64,000 nt of DNA from Onthophagus taurus (lineage: Eukaryota; Arthropoda; Insecta; Coleoptera; Scarabaeidae), in the NCBI RefSeq assembly GCF_036711975.1, contig NC_091972.1, forward strand, positions 31,377,001 to 31,441,000, given 5' to 3'. The notes beneath the pieces were generated by a model, which was given only the letters and a program-made list of their open reading frames with translations, was not told the origin of the DNA and did no database searches. How positions within the stretch are numbered: the stretch's first letter is position 1; each line of letters starts with the position of its first letter. Below, in pieces: positions 1 through 11,900 of this stretch. A program made the translations under genes and the position numbers.

Positions 1-940
1 ATCGACTCGCATACACGAATGAAAGCGACAACTAATAAATATAGAAAGAAATTAATAAAGAGATTAAAAAACAGGAAGATAAGTGGACCTGAAAACATTA
101 AAGGTGAATTAGTAAAGCAGGCAATAAATAAAGTAATTACTATGATATGCCAGCTCTTCCTGAGATGCAAAAATGGAAAACCGATCCAAGAAGAGTGGAA
201 AATATAGTTCATATCAATCCATGGATCTCAGAAATGCGAGAATTATCTGATAGAACGAGCATATGAGGAACAATATAGAGCATAGAGAACATATTTGGTT
301 TTATACAGATTATCGCAAAAGGATCGCCATCAATAGAGAAACACATTTACTCTTTATAGACCTCCAGTACGCATATGATAACATTCCCATATCTAAACTA
401 TGGAAGGTTCTGGAATAAACACAAATTTATCACACTTTGATAAAAGCTCCCTGAGAACTCTATAGAGACTGCAAAACTCAAGGCTAACACTAGGAAATAG
501 AAGATCTCCAGAATTCTTGGTGTCGAAAGTGATCACACAGGGATGTTGTGTCTCACCCACCCTGTTCAAAATACACACAGAACACGTATTAAACAACTGG
601 AAGAAGAAGTGTAGTATTCACTGTCGAACTTGCAGATTACCAGGTTATCATTGCCCAAGACAAAGATGTTATTGAATACATGACATCAATGAATGTAACA
701 AAAATCCGATATACATTACGCGCGCACTGTAGGAGAAACAATTATAGAAAACATCACGAAAAAGAGCTGATATGGTACGACCATGTACTTACAACGAATG
801 GCAGACAGAAAACTTCCAAAGATGGTGTTAAAATGAGTGTTCAACGAACGAAGGAAGAGAAGACCTAGGAAGACGTATGGAGAAAGAATAATGAAGACCA
901 TGAGTGAGAAAACCTCAGAGATACAGATGGTCTAGGTCAA
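1..940 (+). mobile_element. Decayed non-LTR retrotransposon (RTE-like reverse transcriptase remnant)
   Basis: The frame opening at 19 reads like the RT segment with 'K.SGPENIKGELVK'. Around 490-600, in broken frames, there is a stretch like 'VITQGCCVSPTLFKIHTEHV', which resembles the RT motif 'LRQGCPLSPTLFNIYIE'. Around 755-890 the translation resembles the RTE-type C-terminus (RMADRKLPKMV-like). Stops and frameshifts occur throughout, so it is dead. The left end runs out of the window. The clade assignment is by recalled motif resemblance only. Confidence 0.5.
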
Positions 941-1021
941 TTATCATATTTTTGATGAACCACACAATAAATTTTTATGAATAAATAATTTGAACAGCAA
1001 TTTATACCAATGTAATTTTAT

Positions 1022-2919
1022 TTATTCTTTTAAACATCTACATCCAATATATTTAAACCATTTTAACGTGCTTTTAAATTCAGGTTCATGTCTCAATGCA
1101 ATTAAAGATTGATAAAAACCTTTTCGATATAAAAACGGGGTTGTTTCATAATTAACCATATAATACAGCCATTCTAGAACCTAAAATTTAAATTTAATTA
1201 TAAAAAAAGAAATGAATAAGAATTTTACCTGAGTAATATATTTATTCCATTTTTCCTCCTTTAAAATTACAACAAAGCTTTGTGGGAGTAATTTAATTAT
1301 AGTTTCCATGTAACTGTTGTTACTGTAATTTTTAAAGTTTTCCAAAAAAATATTTTGATGCGATATAGAAACTAATGTTACAATTAAAACATCACACATA
1401 AATGAAATACGTTTTGAAAAGTGATTTGAATCAATCAATTCCAGTTGGGTTTGACCTAATAGTTCTAAAAACCAAGTCGGAAGGGTGTAGTGATCTTTTA
1501 AAATGTGTGTTATCTTAGAAATGTTATCTAAGAAATACTCTAAATCGCTAAAATTGGGAGGTATTAAATATGAGTAATAAAATTGTTTTATTCTTACATT
1601 TGTTCATCTCCTAATGCATTTATTATTTCGTTATAATAAACCATTGGGCTTTCATTAGATTTCTTGATTAAAGTTTCACAAATATTTAAAGATCTTTTTA
1701 AATTTTTTGATGAAAAATCCGCCCATAATTTTGGAGATATAAATGATTTTATTGTTGAGTAAGGAAAAAATGGAAAACATTGAGTTAATTTTTCGAATTC
1801 CTTGAGAACAAAAAAAAAACAATAAATTTAAACAAAAATTAAGGTTATTAAACTTACTTTCGATTCAAAATCAATTTCTTCTGATTTACTAATAATAATT
1901 TTTATAATTACACTTTTATTTACATCTTGAAAATCATCTTTGTCCATTAATTCAATTATTTTATTGATTATAAACTCAAAAAAATCCCCTTTATCCTTTT
2001 CAAAAACACTTAACCCATAATTTAGACTGCTTTCAAAGAATGGTTTTATTATAACAGGTTGAATGCTGTTACAAAAATGTTTAACATTGATTAAAATCGC
2101 TCGTAAATCTTCTTCCTATATAATTAAAATGATAAAACAAAATTGATAAGAATAAAAATAAATAATTTACTTTCGGATTTTGGGTGATTGCAACGATGAG
2201 ATTTTCTAAAAATCTTCGAGCTGTCCCTGATAAAATAACTTGATGGGCCGCTATATTTATGCAAAATCTTCTAAAATTAACGTCATGGACAAATTCTTGT
2301 AAAAAACACCAATCTAAAGGAGGTAAAGGTTTCGGATATTCTTGGCTGAGTATTTTAAAACAAGCTAATTCCATTTTTGTTCTAGATGTTAACTAAAAAT
2401 GGAATTAAAATTAAAATAAAAAAAATTATAAAATAATTACGTTTCGTTTAATATGAGCCATTAATCCACGTAAAATACTCTTCGCTGGTAAATATTCGTA
2501 ATTATTCGGTTCAGCTTTAGACTCTAAAATGTAATAGATTCCTCTACCATATTCTAGTATTTCCCTTTTAAGGCAATTAGTAAGAAATGTTATAGTTGCT
2601 TCTATATCAATGTAACTGTGGTCGTTTAAAATACTCAGAAACCAATAATCTGTAACATTTTTTTATTACAAGGAGGTTATTTGTTTCTAATTTAGTATTA
2701 CCTTCATTTATAAGTTTACCCTGATAGATTTCTAAAAATTGTTGACTAACAATTTCAAACTGAAAAGTTGCTAAAGCTCCGTAAGCTGCTTCAACGACTT
2801 TAACGTCCGTTTGATTTAAAACGTAATCCCATAATTTATTAATTACATCACAAATTATTTTGTCGAATTTTTTTGATTCAATGTAAAGATTTTCTATTTC
2901 AGATAATAATTTACAAAAG
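1022..2919 (-). CDS. FOCAD: FOCAD exons 7-13 (C-terminal block)
   Basis: The exons are 2919-2702, 2649-2441, 2392-2171, 2115-1858, 1800-1598, 1547-1229 and 1180-1022, with introns of 48-57 bp except the 12th (48 bp, 1181-1228). Exon 7 starts only 25 bp downstream of the mariner-type insertion. A continuous reading past the 2701 donor would shift frame and stop, while splicing a 52-bp intron restores similarity ('YWFLSILNDHSYIDIEA'). The stop is TAA at 1024-1022, with AATAAA overlapping it on the coding strand. Confidence 0.9.
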
Positions 2920-5900
2920 CTGGAAGTTAATAAAAAAGAATTATACAGAGTGTCCCGCAACGATTGTACAATACTGCATCAGCGTATTCTCTGATCGAAA
3001 ACAGACAAGAAAAGTCTAATAAACATAGGTCCGAAAATGGACCAATTTCGAGATATTCAAAGTTTTAGTTTCATAACCATTCGTTTAGTTTTGTTAAATT
3101 CTCTCTGGCCATTCCTAAGACCGCTTCTTCACTTTTTTAAGATACAACAGAAGTTGAATCATCCGCAAATAATACCAGTAAACTATCAAGTACATCAGGC
3201 AAATCATTAATGTACAGAAGAAACAAGAAAGGTTCCAAGACTGACCCCTGAGGTACTCCCTGAAATACTTCTTTCCACTCAGACCTAACTTCTCCTCCCG
3301 AATCGCTGTATGACATAACACACTGGCTTCTGCCGTGTAAATAGGATTTTAACCAATCAAGGACAACGCCGCGGAAACCCATTTTTTCCATTTTATTCAG
3401 AAGGATTTCATGATTCACACAGTCGAATGCTTTTGTTAGGTCCATAAAAATACAACCAGTGATATCATTTTCATTGATAGCTGATGTAATTTTATCAAGT
3501 ATCTGAACAATTGCACGTGACGTTGATCGTCCTTTTATATCAACCCATTTTGGGTATCAGTTAGTACTTTGTTTTTAATTACAAAATCCATTATTCTTCT
3601 CAATGCAATTTTTTCAAATATTTTTGCAACATTTGATATCAACGTAATAGGACGATAGTTTGAAAAAACCGATCGATCTCCTTTCTTATACAATGGTTTA
3701 ATTACTGTTTTTTTAAGGCTTGCTGGAAAAACGCCCATAGAAAAGGACAAATTGATAACATTACTCAATGGTTCAGAGAGAGCATCAGAAGCGAACTTCA
3801 ATAAGGCCACCCGAATCTCATCAAAGCCTACCGCTTTTGTATCATTTAAAGATTGTATTGTTTTTTGAACTTCTATTGCATCACTTAAATAAAATGCGAA
3901 AGTTTTAGATATTTGTAAGTTTCTTATTCTTAAGGGAACCGTATTAGAAATTTGTACACTATTTATAAAATATGTATTAGCAGCATTAAGTATATCTATA
4001 TCATTTTCATACACTGGTCGAAATACGTTTAGATCAAAATAATTATTTGATTTTTTGTATCCCCTGAGTGCATTAATGGTTGTCCACGTAGCTTTAGCTT
4101 TATTTGACGCATTTTCAATATAGTTAGTATACGAAGCCTTTTTTGATCTTTCAATTTCTGTCTTTAGGTACTGACAGAAATTTTTATATGCTTCAGGAGT
4201 AACAGCCCCATTTAACACTCCTTCATATAACTGCCTTTTAATCGCTGTTTTATTTTTGATTTCTTCTGTTAACCATGTTTTCACTTGTTATTATTAAAAC
4301 AGATTTCAGCATTTTGCATGTCTTTTGTAAATGACCAATTTGTGGCATTCATATCATGATGTATGTGCGTTAATATGTCTCGATTTAAAAAACGTTTCTT
4401 TATTTTTGTTTTAATTTTTTCAATCCCACTATTGATTAAAAAGGATATCTCTTGCGCGAAATGATCTGATAGTGCAGATACTAAAGTTTTACTCTCATAT
4501 GATTCTAAGTTTGTAAAGATATTGTCAATTATCATATAGATATTATTATTAATAAGATTAATTTAACAAAACAAGTAACAAAGATTGTCGAAGAAAATCG
4601 TTCAACCAGCATAAAAACAACGAATATTTAACAAATTGGAAAAGATTCATGTCATAATAAATGTTCAATATGCGCACCATTTACTTCTAAACACAAACGG
4701 ATACGTTTTCTAAATGAACTTCTAATGCGTTCAAAGATACCAGGAATTTGTTTTACTGTGTCAAATGCGTTACTAATTTTATTCTTCAAATCCTGCACAT
4801 TTTGAACGTCTTCAGAATAAACAATTTGTTTTAAATGTCCCCAAAACCAAAAATCTAACGGATTTAAATCTGGTGAACGAGGTGGCCACGGGACAGGACC
4901 TCCTCGGCCAATCCACTTATTGCCAAATCTGTTATTTAAGTATGCTCGAGTACTAAGTAGTAATAACTGATCACCTATAACTCCAGCCCATACATTAACA
5001 CTGAATCGCCACTGATGATGAGTTTCTAGTATTGCATGGGGATTTTCATCGCTCCAAACGTGCGCATTATGTATATTAAAAATTCCACTTTGAGTAAATG
5101 TTGCTTCATCCGTAAATACAATGTTTATGGGAAAGTCGACGTTTACTACCTCTTCCTGTATGGCCCACCTACAAAAAATCTCTTTTTTTTCGCCATCATT
5201 TTCTGTTAGAGCTTGAACGGTGTTGTAATGATAAAGATAAAGCAACTGCTCCCTTAAAATGCGGTGAACGGTTGTTTTGTTAATGTTTTCTTGTGCAGAA
5301 ATTCTTCTAATGCTGGTTGAGGCATTTTCATCGACTCTTCTCAAAACTGCTTCTTCTAATTCCACCGGCCTTGTGTAATGTCTCTCCGTGGAATGGCTGT
5401 GGGTTACGCTTCCCGTTTCTTTTAATCTAAGAAATAGTCCTAAAGGTGTGACTATTAGGCAATCGTCTGTTCGGGAACCTTTGCGCGTAATAACGAGCTG
5501 CTAACGACGCATTTCCATCAGCTAGTCCGTAACAATACACCATATCCGCTATCTCTTCCTTGGAGTAATTAATAGGAGCCATACTTAATAGTTTTATTAA
5601 ATTAAATAGTAAAATAATAATTTCGTGAAGTATTATTTTTTTTTTTTTTGATTAGACAACTTATCGTAATCATAGTAACAACATAGTCCGTAACAATACA
5701 CCATATCCGCTATCTCTTCCTTGGAGTAATTAATAGGAGCCATACTTAATAGTTTTATTAAATTAAATAGTAAAATAATAATTTCGTGAAGTATTATTTT
5801 TTTTTTTTTTGATTAGACAACTTATCGTAATCATAGTAACGACTTAATTATTATAAAAACAAATTTAAATTCATGATGTTAACAATATCAACTTATGAAA

Positions 5901-8900
5901 CTAAATCTTTGAATATCTCGAAAATGGTCCATTTTCGGACCTAATAAAAAAGCCTAATAAACATTATTAGGCTTTTTTTTGTTTATTTTTGATCATAGAA
6001 TACGCTGATGCAGTTTTGTACAATCGTTGCGGGACACCTGTATATCTTGTTAATATTTTTTGATAACGTATCTTAATGTATTAAAAACAATTTATTAGAT
6101 TTGATTAAAATGTATTTATATTAAAGACCGCCGCATATTGGTCGATTGATTTACAACTTGAGTTTCTAATCAGGTAAAACTGCAACTCAAATCAGCTGTA
6201 TATATCTTTAAGATAACTGTTCAGGTGGTTCTCCAGCTTTGATGAAGTGTATAAAAAATAAATAAGCATACACGACCAAACGTGTGTGAACTGATTCCAC
6301 AATGAGTGAAGTATAAAAACATGCCAAGAGTTATCTCGTTCAATACTAACATAAAAAAAAATTATTTACCTTACAATCACATTGCTACGGGTTTCTAAAC
6401 GAAAACTAGGTTCCAAAGTATTCCAAGCGGTTGTAATATCAATAATTCCTTTTGTACATAGATGACCTAAACCCTCCAATACAAAAGAAGTCGCAATACC
6501 ATCATCATTTTTACAAGAATTTAAAATTTTTGATATATAAACAGCCAATTCTGATCCATACAATTCAGCCCTATAAATAAAACATGTTAAATCCTAATTT
6601 ATCTAGTTATTTGGACTAATAATACTTTAATGTACATAACTCCCTGATAACATGGCCTTTAGTAATTGAAAAATTTCGTTGATCCAATTTATTTTCATCA
6701 ACCAACATTGATTGTACCAAAAAATAACATTTTAATTCGTTTTTCCATAACTCAAAAAATAATGATAAAACGAACGTTTTCATTTTAGGTGAAGTATTTG
6801 ATAATGTTTTTAACGTAGCTATTATAACATGAACATTTTCACGAAATTTTCCTAATTGAACCATTGATTTTAAAACGTACAAATGGGTATTAGTATTCTT
6901 TGTATTAGCCAATTTATATAATAAAAATGTTAACATATTATTCGATGTGTTTGTATGATTGAAAACGTCTTTTAAAAGTAATGATAACGATTTTCTTGTG
7001 ATTTCATCGTTATGAATTTTTGTTTCATCAAGAAAAATTGCTTTTATAAAAATTGAGGAGTGCTTTAAAAGAAAGGGAGAAAAATCATTTGATATTTCTA
7101 AGAATTTAAGAGTATTTCTAGGGTTTTTGAGATATTTAAAAATATGAAATATTAAATGTAAGTGTTGATTTGTGTTTAAAAATGTGTTTAAATAGGGATT
7201 TTGATCTACATTTGAATCGGAATCAATTGCTTCATTAACGTTTTTGAGTTTGTTAAATAATAAATTTAATAACATCTGAGAATTATGTAAAATGTCTGAT
7301 GAATATAGCAACCAATTCAATAAAGATGCTTTTAAAATATTGATTGTCAAATTGTTTAAGTGATCAGGTAGAATTTTATGACCTAAGACAAAACTTAATT
7401 AAAAAAATCTGAAAAATTATAATAATAATAAATTACATAATTTTAGAAGATCTTTTAAATAAAAATGTTGAATCACTTCAATACATTTAGCTAAAAACAC
7501 CAAAATTAATTCTAAATCTTTGTGATTTTTCAAATCAAATCGATTTAAAGCGAATATAATGTCACAAGGATCCGATTTCGTTGTACAAACTTCCAATAAC
7601 AAAGACAACAGCCAAAATAAAATAAAATCATTAAATTCTTCATTATTTTTAATCCAATTTGACTCGTAAAGTGTTATTAAAACATTGCTTGAGTATATTT
7701 GGTTTTCAATTGATGAAATCTGAAAAATTCATTAATTTAATTCATCTATAATAATAATTCTTTATTGATGATATGTCAGCCGAAGCTATTTCACAAGTCA
7801 TACATCGGCAGAAAATACAGAATATAAATGTACATTACTTAGACAAACACAATAGTTTCTTGAACGAACAGTGAATAAATATAAATTGGTTCACTGGTTA
7901 GAAATTTATCCACACTGTAAAAGGCCTTATCAAGTAAATACCTTTTTAATACTACTTTAAATTTTAGTGCTTCTAAATTTCTCACTCGTTCTGGTAAAGC
8001 GTTATATAATTTTAAACCGTAAAAATTTGCGCCATATCTAACCCTTGTCGTTCGAGTAAAATCTGAAACAAGGTCACCTTTATTCCGAGTATTATAAGAA
8101 TGATAATCCCGATTTTTGCTATAACCATTTAAGTTATTCTTTATAAATAGTAAACAACTGAAAATGTACGCACAAGGAAAAGTCAGAATTCCAAATTCAA
8201 TAAACTTTGCCCTGCAACACTCCGCGAAACCCATGCCTGCCACAACTCTCACACCTCTTCGCTGAGTACGGAAGACAAGCGAAGCGTGAGCAGAACACAA
8301 AATGGCAGCAAGTGCCATCTTCGGCGATACCACTCTCACTAAGCTATGAATCAAATAAATACTGGTATTTAACCTTTTAATGAAATGAACAACATGCTCC
8401 TCTCATGTAAGTTTGGTATCAAGGTGAATTCCGAGATATTTAACTGAGCTATTGTCATTTAAAGTTTGCGGCCTCAATGAGAAAATTAGGGACTGTGTTT
8501 TGTATTCATTCAAACTAAGACGGTTCTCAGAAAACCAGTTAAAAATATTTTTTTGGGATTCATCAACTAGATGCTCCGGAGAGCCAAGTGTTTCCACTTT
8601 GTTCTCCACTTCTGTTTTCTCTTTAGGTATGTTTATTGCCAAATCGGCATTAAAACTAAAACTTAATACAACTAAAGCAAAACTTAAACAAAAATCATAA
8701 TTCGTTTCTGCTAGATGCACTATTTACTCCAATTAATTCTCTAAATATGCAGACTAATTTTGCTGCTTTATCATTTCCTAATCTATTTCTTAAGGTGGAT
8801 TGTATTAAGCCATAGTATGAAAAAAGACGCTCACTATTGGCATAGGATGCTACCGCAGTATGTAGCTGTTGAATTAATTTGAATGTAATAGGATCCAAAG

Positions 8901-11900
8901 AGCTAATACATTTCCACCAGGCTAACGGTTTGACATTATCTATTAATTGTTTTGAAAACATGTACATCTATTTATGATAGTCGGTAACACTTCTGGATAA
9001 TGCATCTCCACATACTCCATTGCACTATCTAATTATCCCTGATTGAGATTTGCTTCTCTACAACGACGATCTAGTATATTGGCTAAATAATGAACGGGAG
9101 TTAACGCCATTTCTAAACGGTCTTGACCTTTCTGTACATCCATTTCGTTAAATTTACCATTAATAAGTTCGTCTTAATGATTTTAATAATTTTACCCAAA
9201 TTTCAGTATGTTCACTTATAATACATGAACTACTGTGTCAATTTTTTAAGATAATCTTGAACGGTTATCTTTAAATCTGAACCATTTACAAGTTTGATAA
9301 TATCTTTGTCAATTGCTACTCTGTTTGCCGAACAAATGCTGTATAAAATCGGCCAGTTTTTTAAATAATTTTCCAAGCAGCCCGCCAAAGTATCCCAACG
9401 AATATCTTGCGGTAGAATTAAAGAAGATCTAACGGCTTTTTTATATTTGGCGTTTGCGAAATGAAAGTTTCGAAAATATTTGCATACTGTTTTTATGTTA
9501 CTCTTAACTTCTGGAATTATTAAATTTCCTTGTAAGTCACAGGCTAACAAATTAAATATATGGGTAGAGCAGCCATAAGTTATCATATCTTTTTGGTCTA
9601 GTTCCTTAACCATATCATTTCTCATTTTCACCACGTTTGCAGCGTTCTCTGTAACTACACTAACAACGTTGCAGTTATACGCATCCTAACATTTTTTCAT
9701 AACTTCAGCAAATATTCTGCAGTATGACTGTGTCTATAGAACATATTAAGTGAATTCGTTCATATTCAACGTCTATCACACACACTGCTATAATTGGCTC
9801 GTTATGCACATTGATCCAACGGTCCAGTGCTAAACAAATGTTCTTGTTAATCAAATTTTCTTTCACTTTTGCCTGGATGGTACTATAAACGTCATCCATT
9901 AATTGGTTAGAGTCATTTGGCGGTGTATAATCGGATCGTAGCATACATCTTAAATTTTGAATTCCTGATGTTCTACTGCTCGAAATGAAGTATTTGTGGC
10001 GTAACTTGGCTATTTGAATATCAATTTGAGAAACAATAGTGGTAGATGGGGCTCTATTTACATCTTCTTCCGATTCATCATTGAATCTGGATGTTTCTTC
10101 TACATTACACAATCTTTCCGTTTCCACCGAAACACATTTGTGTACATGTTGTTTTAAACATGATACTAGTCCCACCATACTTAATTTACATTTATTACAT
10201 TTAGCTCTAGTATAAATCGTAAGTACAATAGTAAAAGTAGTAAAAAAAAAACTTGTTTTTGCAACCCTGGCAATATGTGTGGCACACATGTGTGTGGCAT
10301 GTACCAATTACAATCACGATTTGTCTCAAGTAGTAAAAAAATTTTTACGATACTGTAACAACTTTTTTAAATTGATAATTAAAAAATTACATCAATTATT
10401 TTTTGTGTAAAAATAATATTTAATTTAAATTAAATATTTACTATTAAATACATTTATAACGGTAACTAATAAATATTGTAAAAAATACATTAGTTTTTTA
10501 TTGTGTAATAGTTATTTCTATTACAAGTCGGCTAGAAACATAATTACAGTACGAGTGTGGAGAATTGCACGACGAGGTCGTAGACCGAGTCGTGTAATCA
10601 CACGAGTAAAAAAAAAATTAGTAAAAGTCTTCAAATTTCAAAGATACAGGCCATCAAAGTTAGGAAATTTTAACACATTTTTCCAAATATCTTAAACGCT
10701 ATTTACAGTAAAGCGCTGAAATTTGGTACAGTATAAATCAATGTCATGTAAAATCGTTAGGCAATTTATGAGTTGGATCGGTCCGCGGGAACAATGCTAT
10801 ACCGGCTGTTCCTAAAGTTTGTTTGCTCAGAACTTATTTATTCTATCATATCATAACCCTATATTTATTTTTGCAGTTTCTAATAGTAAATTTAGTTTAG
10901 AAACTTTTATTACTCTTAGATAACATTGATAAAAATCCACCGTTTTCGTGTTAAATGCAAAAATGTTGGGTTCCGATTTCTATAATAGCACTAAAAAAAA
11001 AGAAATCTAAGTTTTTGAACATTTTCTTTAGTATTTTTTATTACTTGTCTTGTTATTTTATGTACTTTTTTTATTATTCCTGTTAGTGTTGTCGTTTTTT
11101 TTGTTTATTTTTTGTTGATTTTTAATTTATTGGTTTTGGATTCTTTTATTAAACCAACTAAAACAAATTAAAAATGTGATTTAGCTAAATCTACACTTGG
11201 ACATGTTACATACATAATAGTAATGACAGCTCAGTTCGATTTTCATTTGTCATTGCCAATTCAGATTATTTATTTATTTTTTTTTTTTTAGTGTTATTGA
11301 ATTCGGAGCCTAACATTTTTGTATTTAATACGAAAACCTTGGATTTTATCAATATTCTCTAAGAGTGATTAAAGTTTCTAAACTAAATTTACTATTAGAA
11401 ACTGTAAAAATAAATGTAGGGTTATGATAGAATAAAAAAGTTCTGAGCAAACAAACATTAGGAACAGCCTGTATAGCATTGTTCCCGCGTACTGATCCAA
11501 CTCAAAAATTGCCTAATGATTTTACGTGATATTAGTTTAGACTGTACCAAATTTCAACGCTTTGCCATAAATAGTGTTTAAGATATTTAGAAAAAGTGTT
11601 AAAATTTCCTAACTTTGATGGCCTGTATCTTTGCAATTTCAGGACTTTTACTAATTTTTTTTACATGAATCGTCATCATTTTCACTCTAGTGAACTCTTC
11701 TGTGGTTACATTTATTCCCCGAGTCATTGAAACACTCTGTATAATGTTGCGGCCCCGCGTAACTTAAAAACCTTTGGTATGTGGCCCTAAGGAAAAAAAG
11801 GTTGAGTATGGCTGGTCTAAGTAATAAAATTTTTTTACTCTATGATTTGTTTGCTAAGGTAACTTGATCCGATTAAGGTATACGAATTTTTAACATTTCC

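Larger units (their letters stand above)
2946..6040 (-). mobile_element. Tc1/mariner-superfamily (DUF4817-type) transposon in FOCAD intron 6
   Basis: The ends form long imperfect terminal inverted repeats. The left begins CAGAGTGTCCCGCAACGATT at 2946 and the right is its complement ending CGTTGCGGGACACCTG at 6040. TA is present on both sides (2944-2945 and 6041-6042), as expected for Tc1/mariner insertion. A LINE is nested inside (about 3110-4540). The transposase gene is on the minus strand and broken. The element sits wholly within an intron, between the donor at 6369 and the acceptor at 2920. The rest of this intron (6043-6369) shows nothing recognisable. Confidence 0.87.

Noticed and set aside
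8452..8700. Plus-strand 82-codon ORF
   Set aside because: Antisense to a LINE RT fragment.
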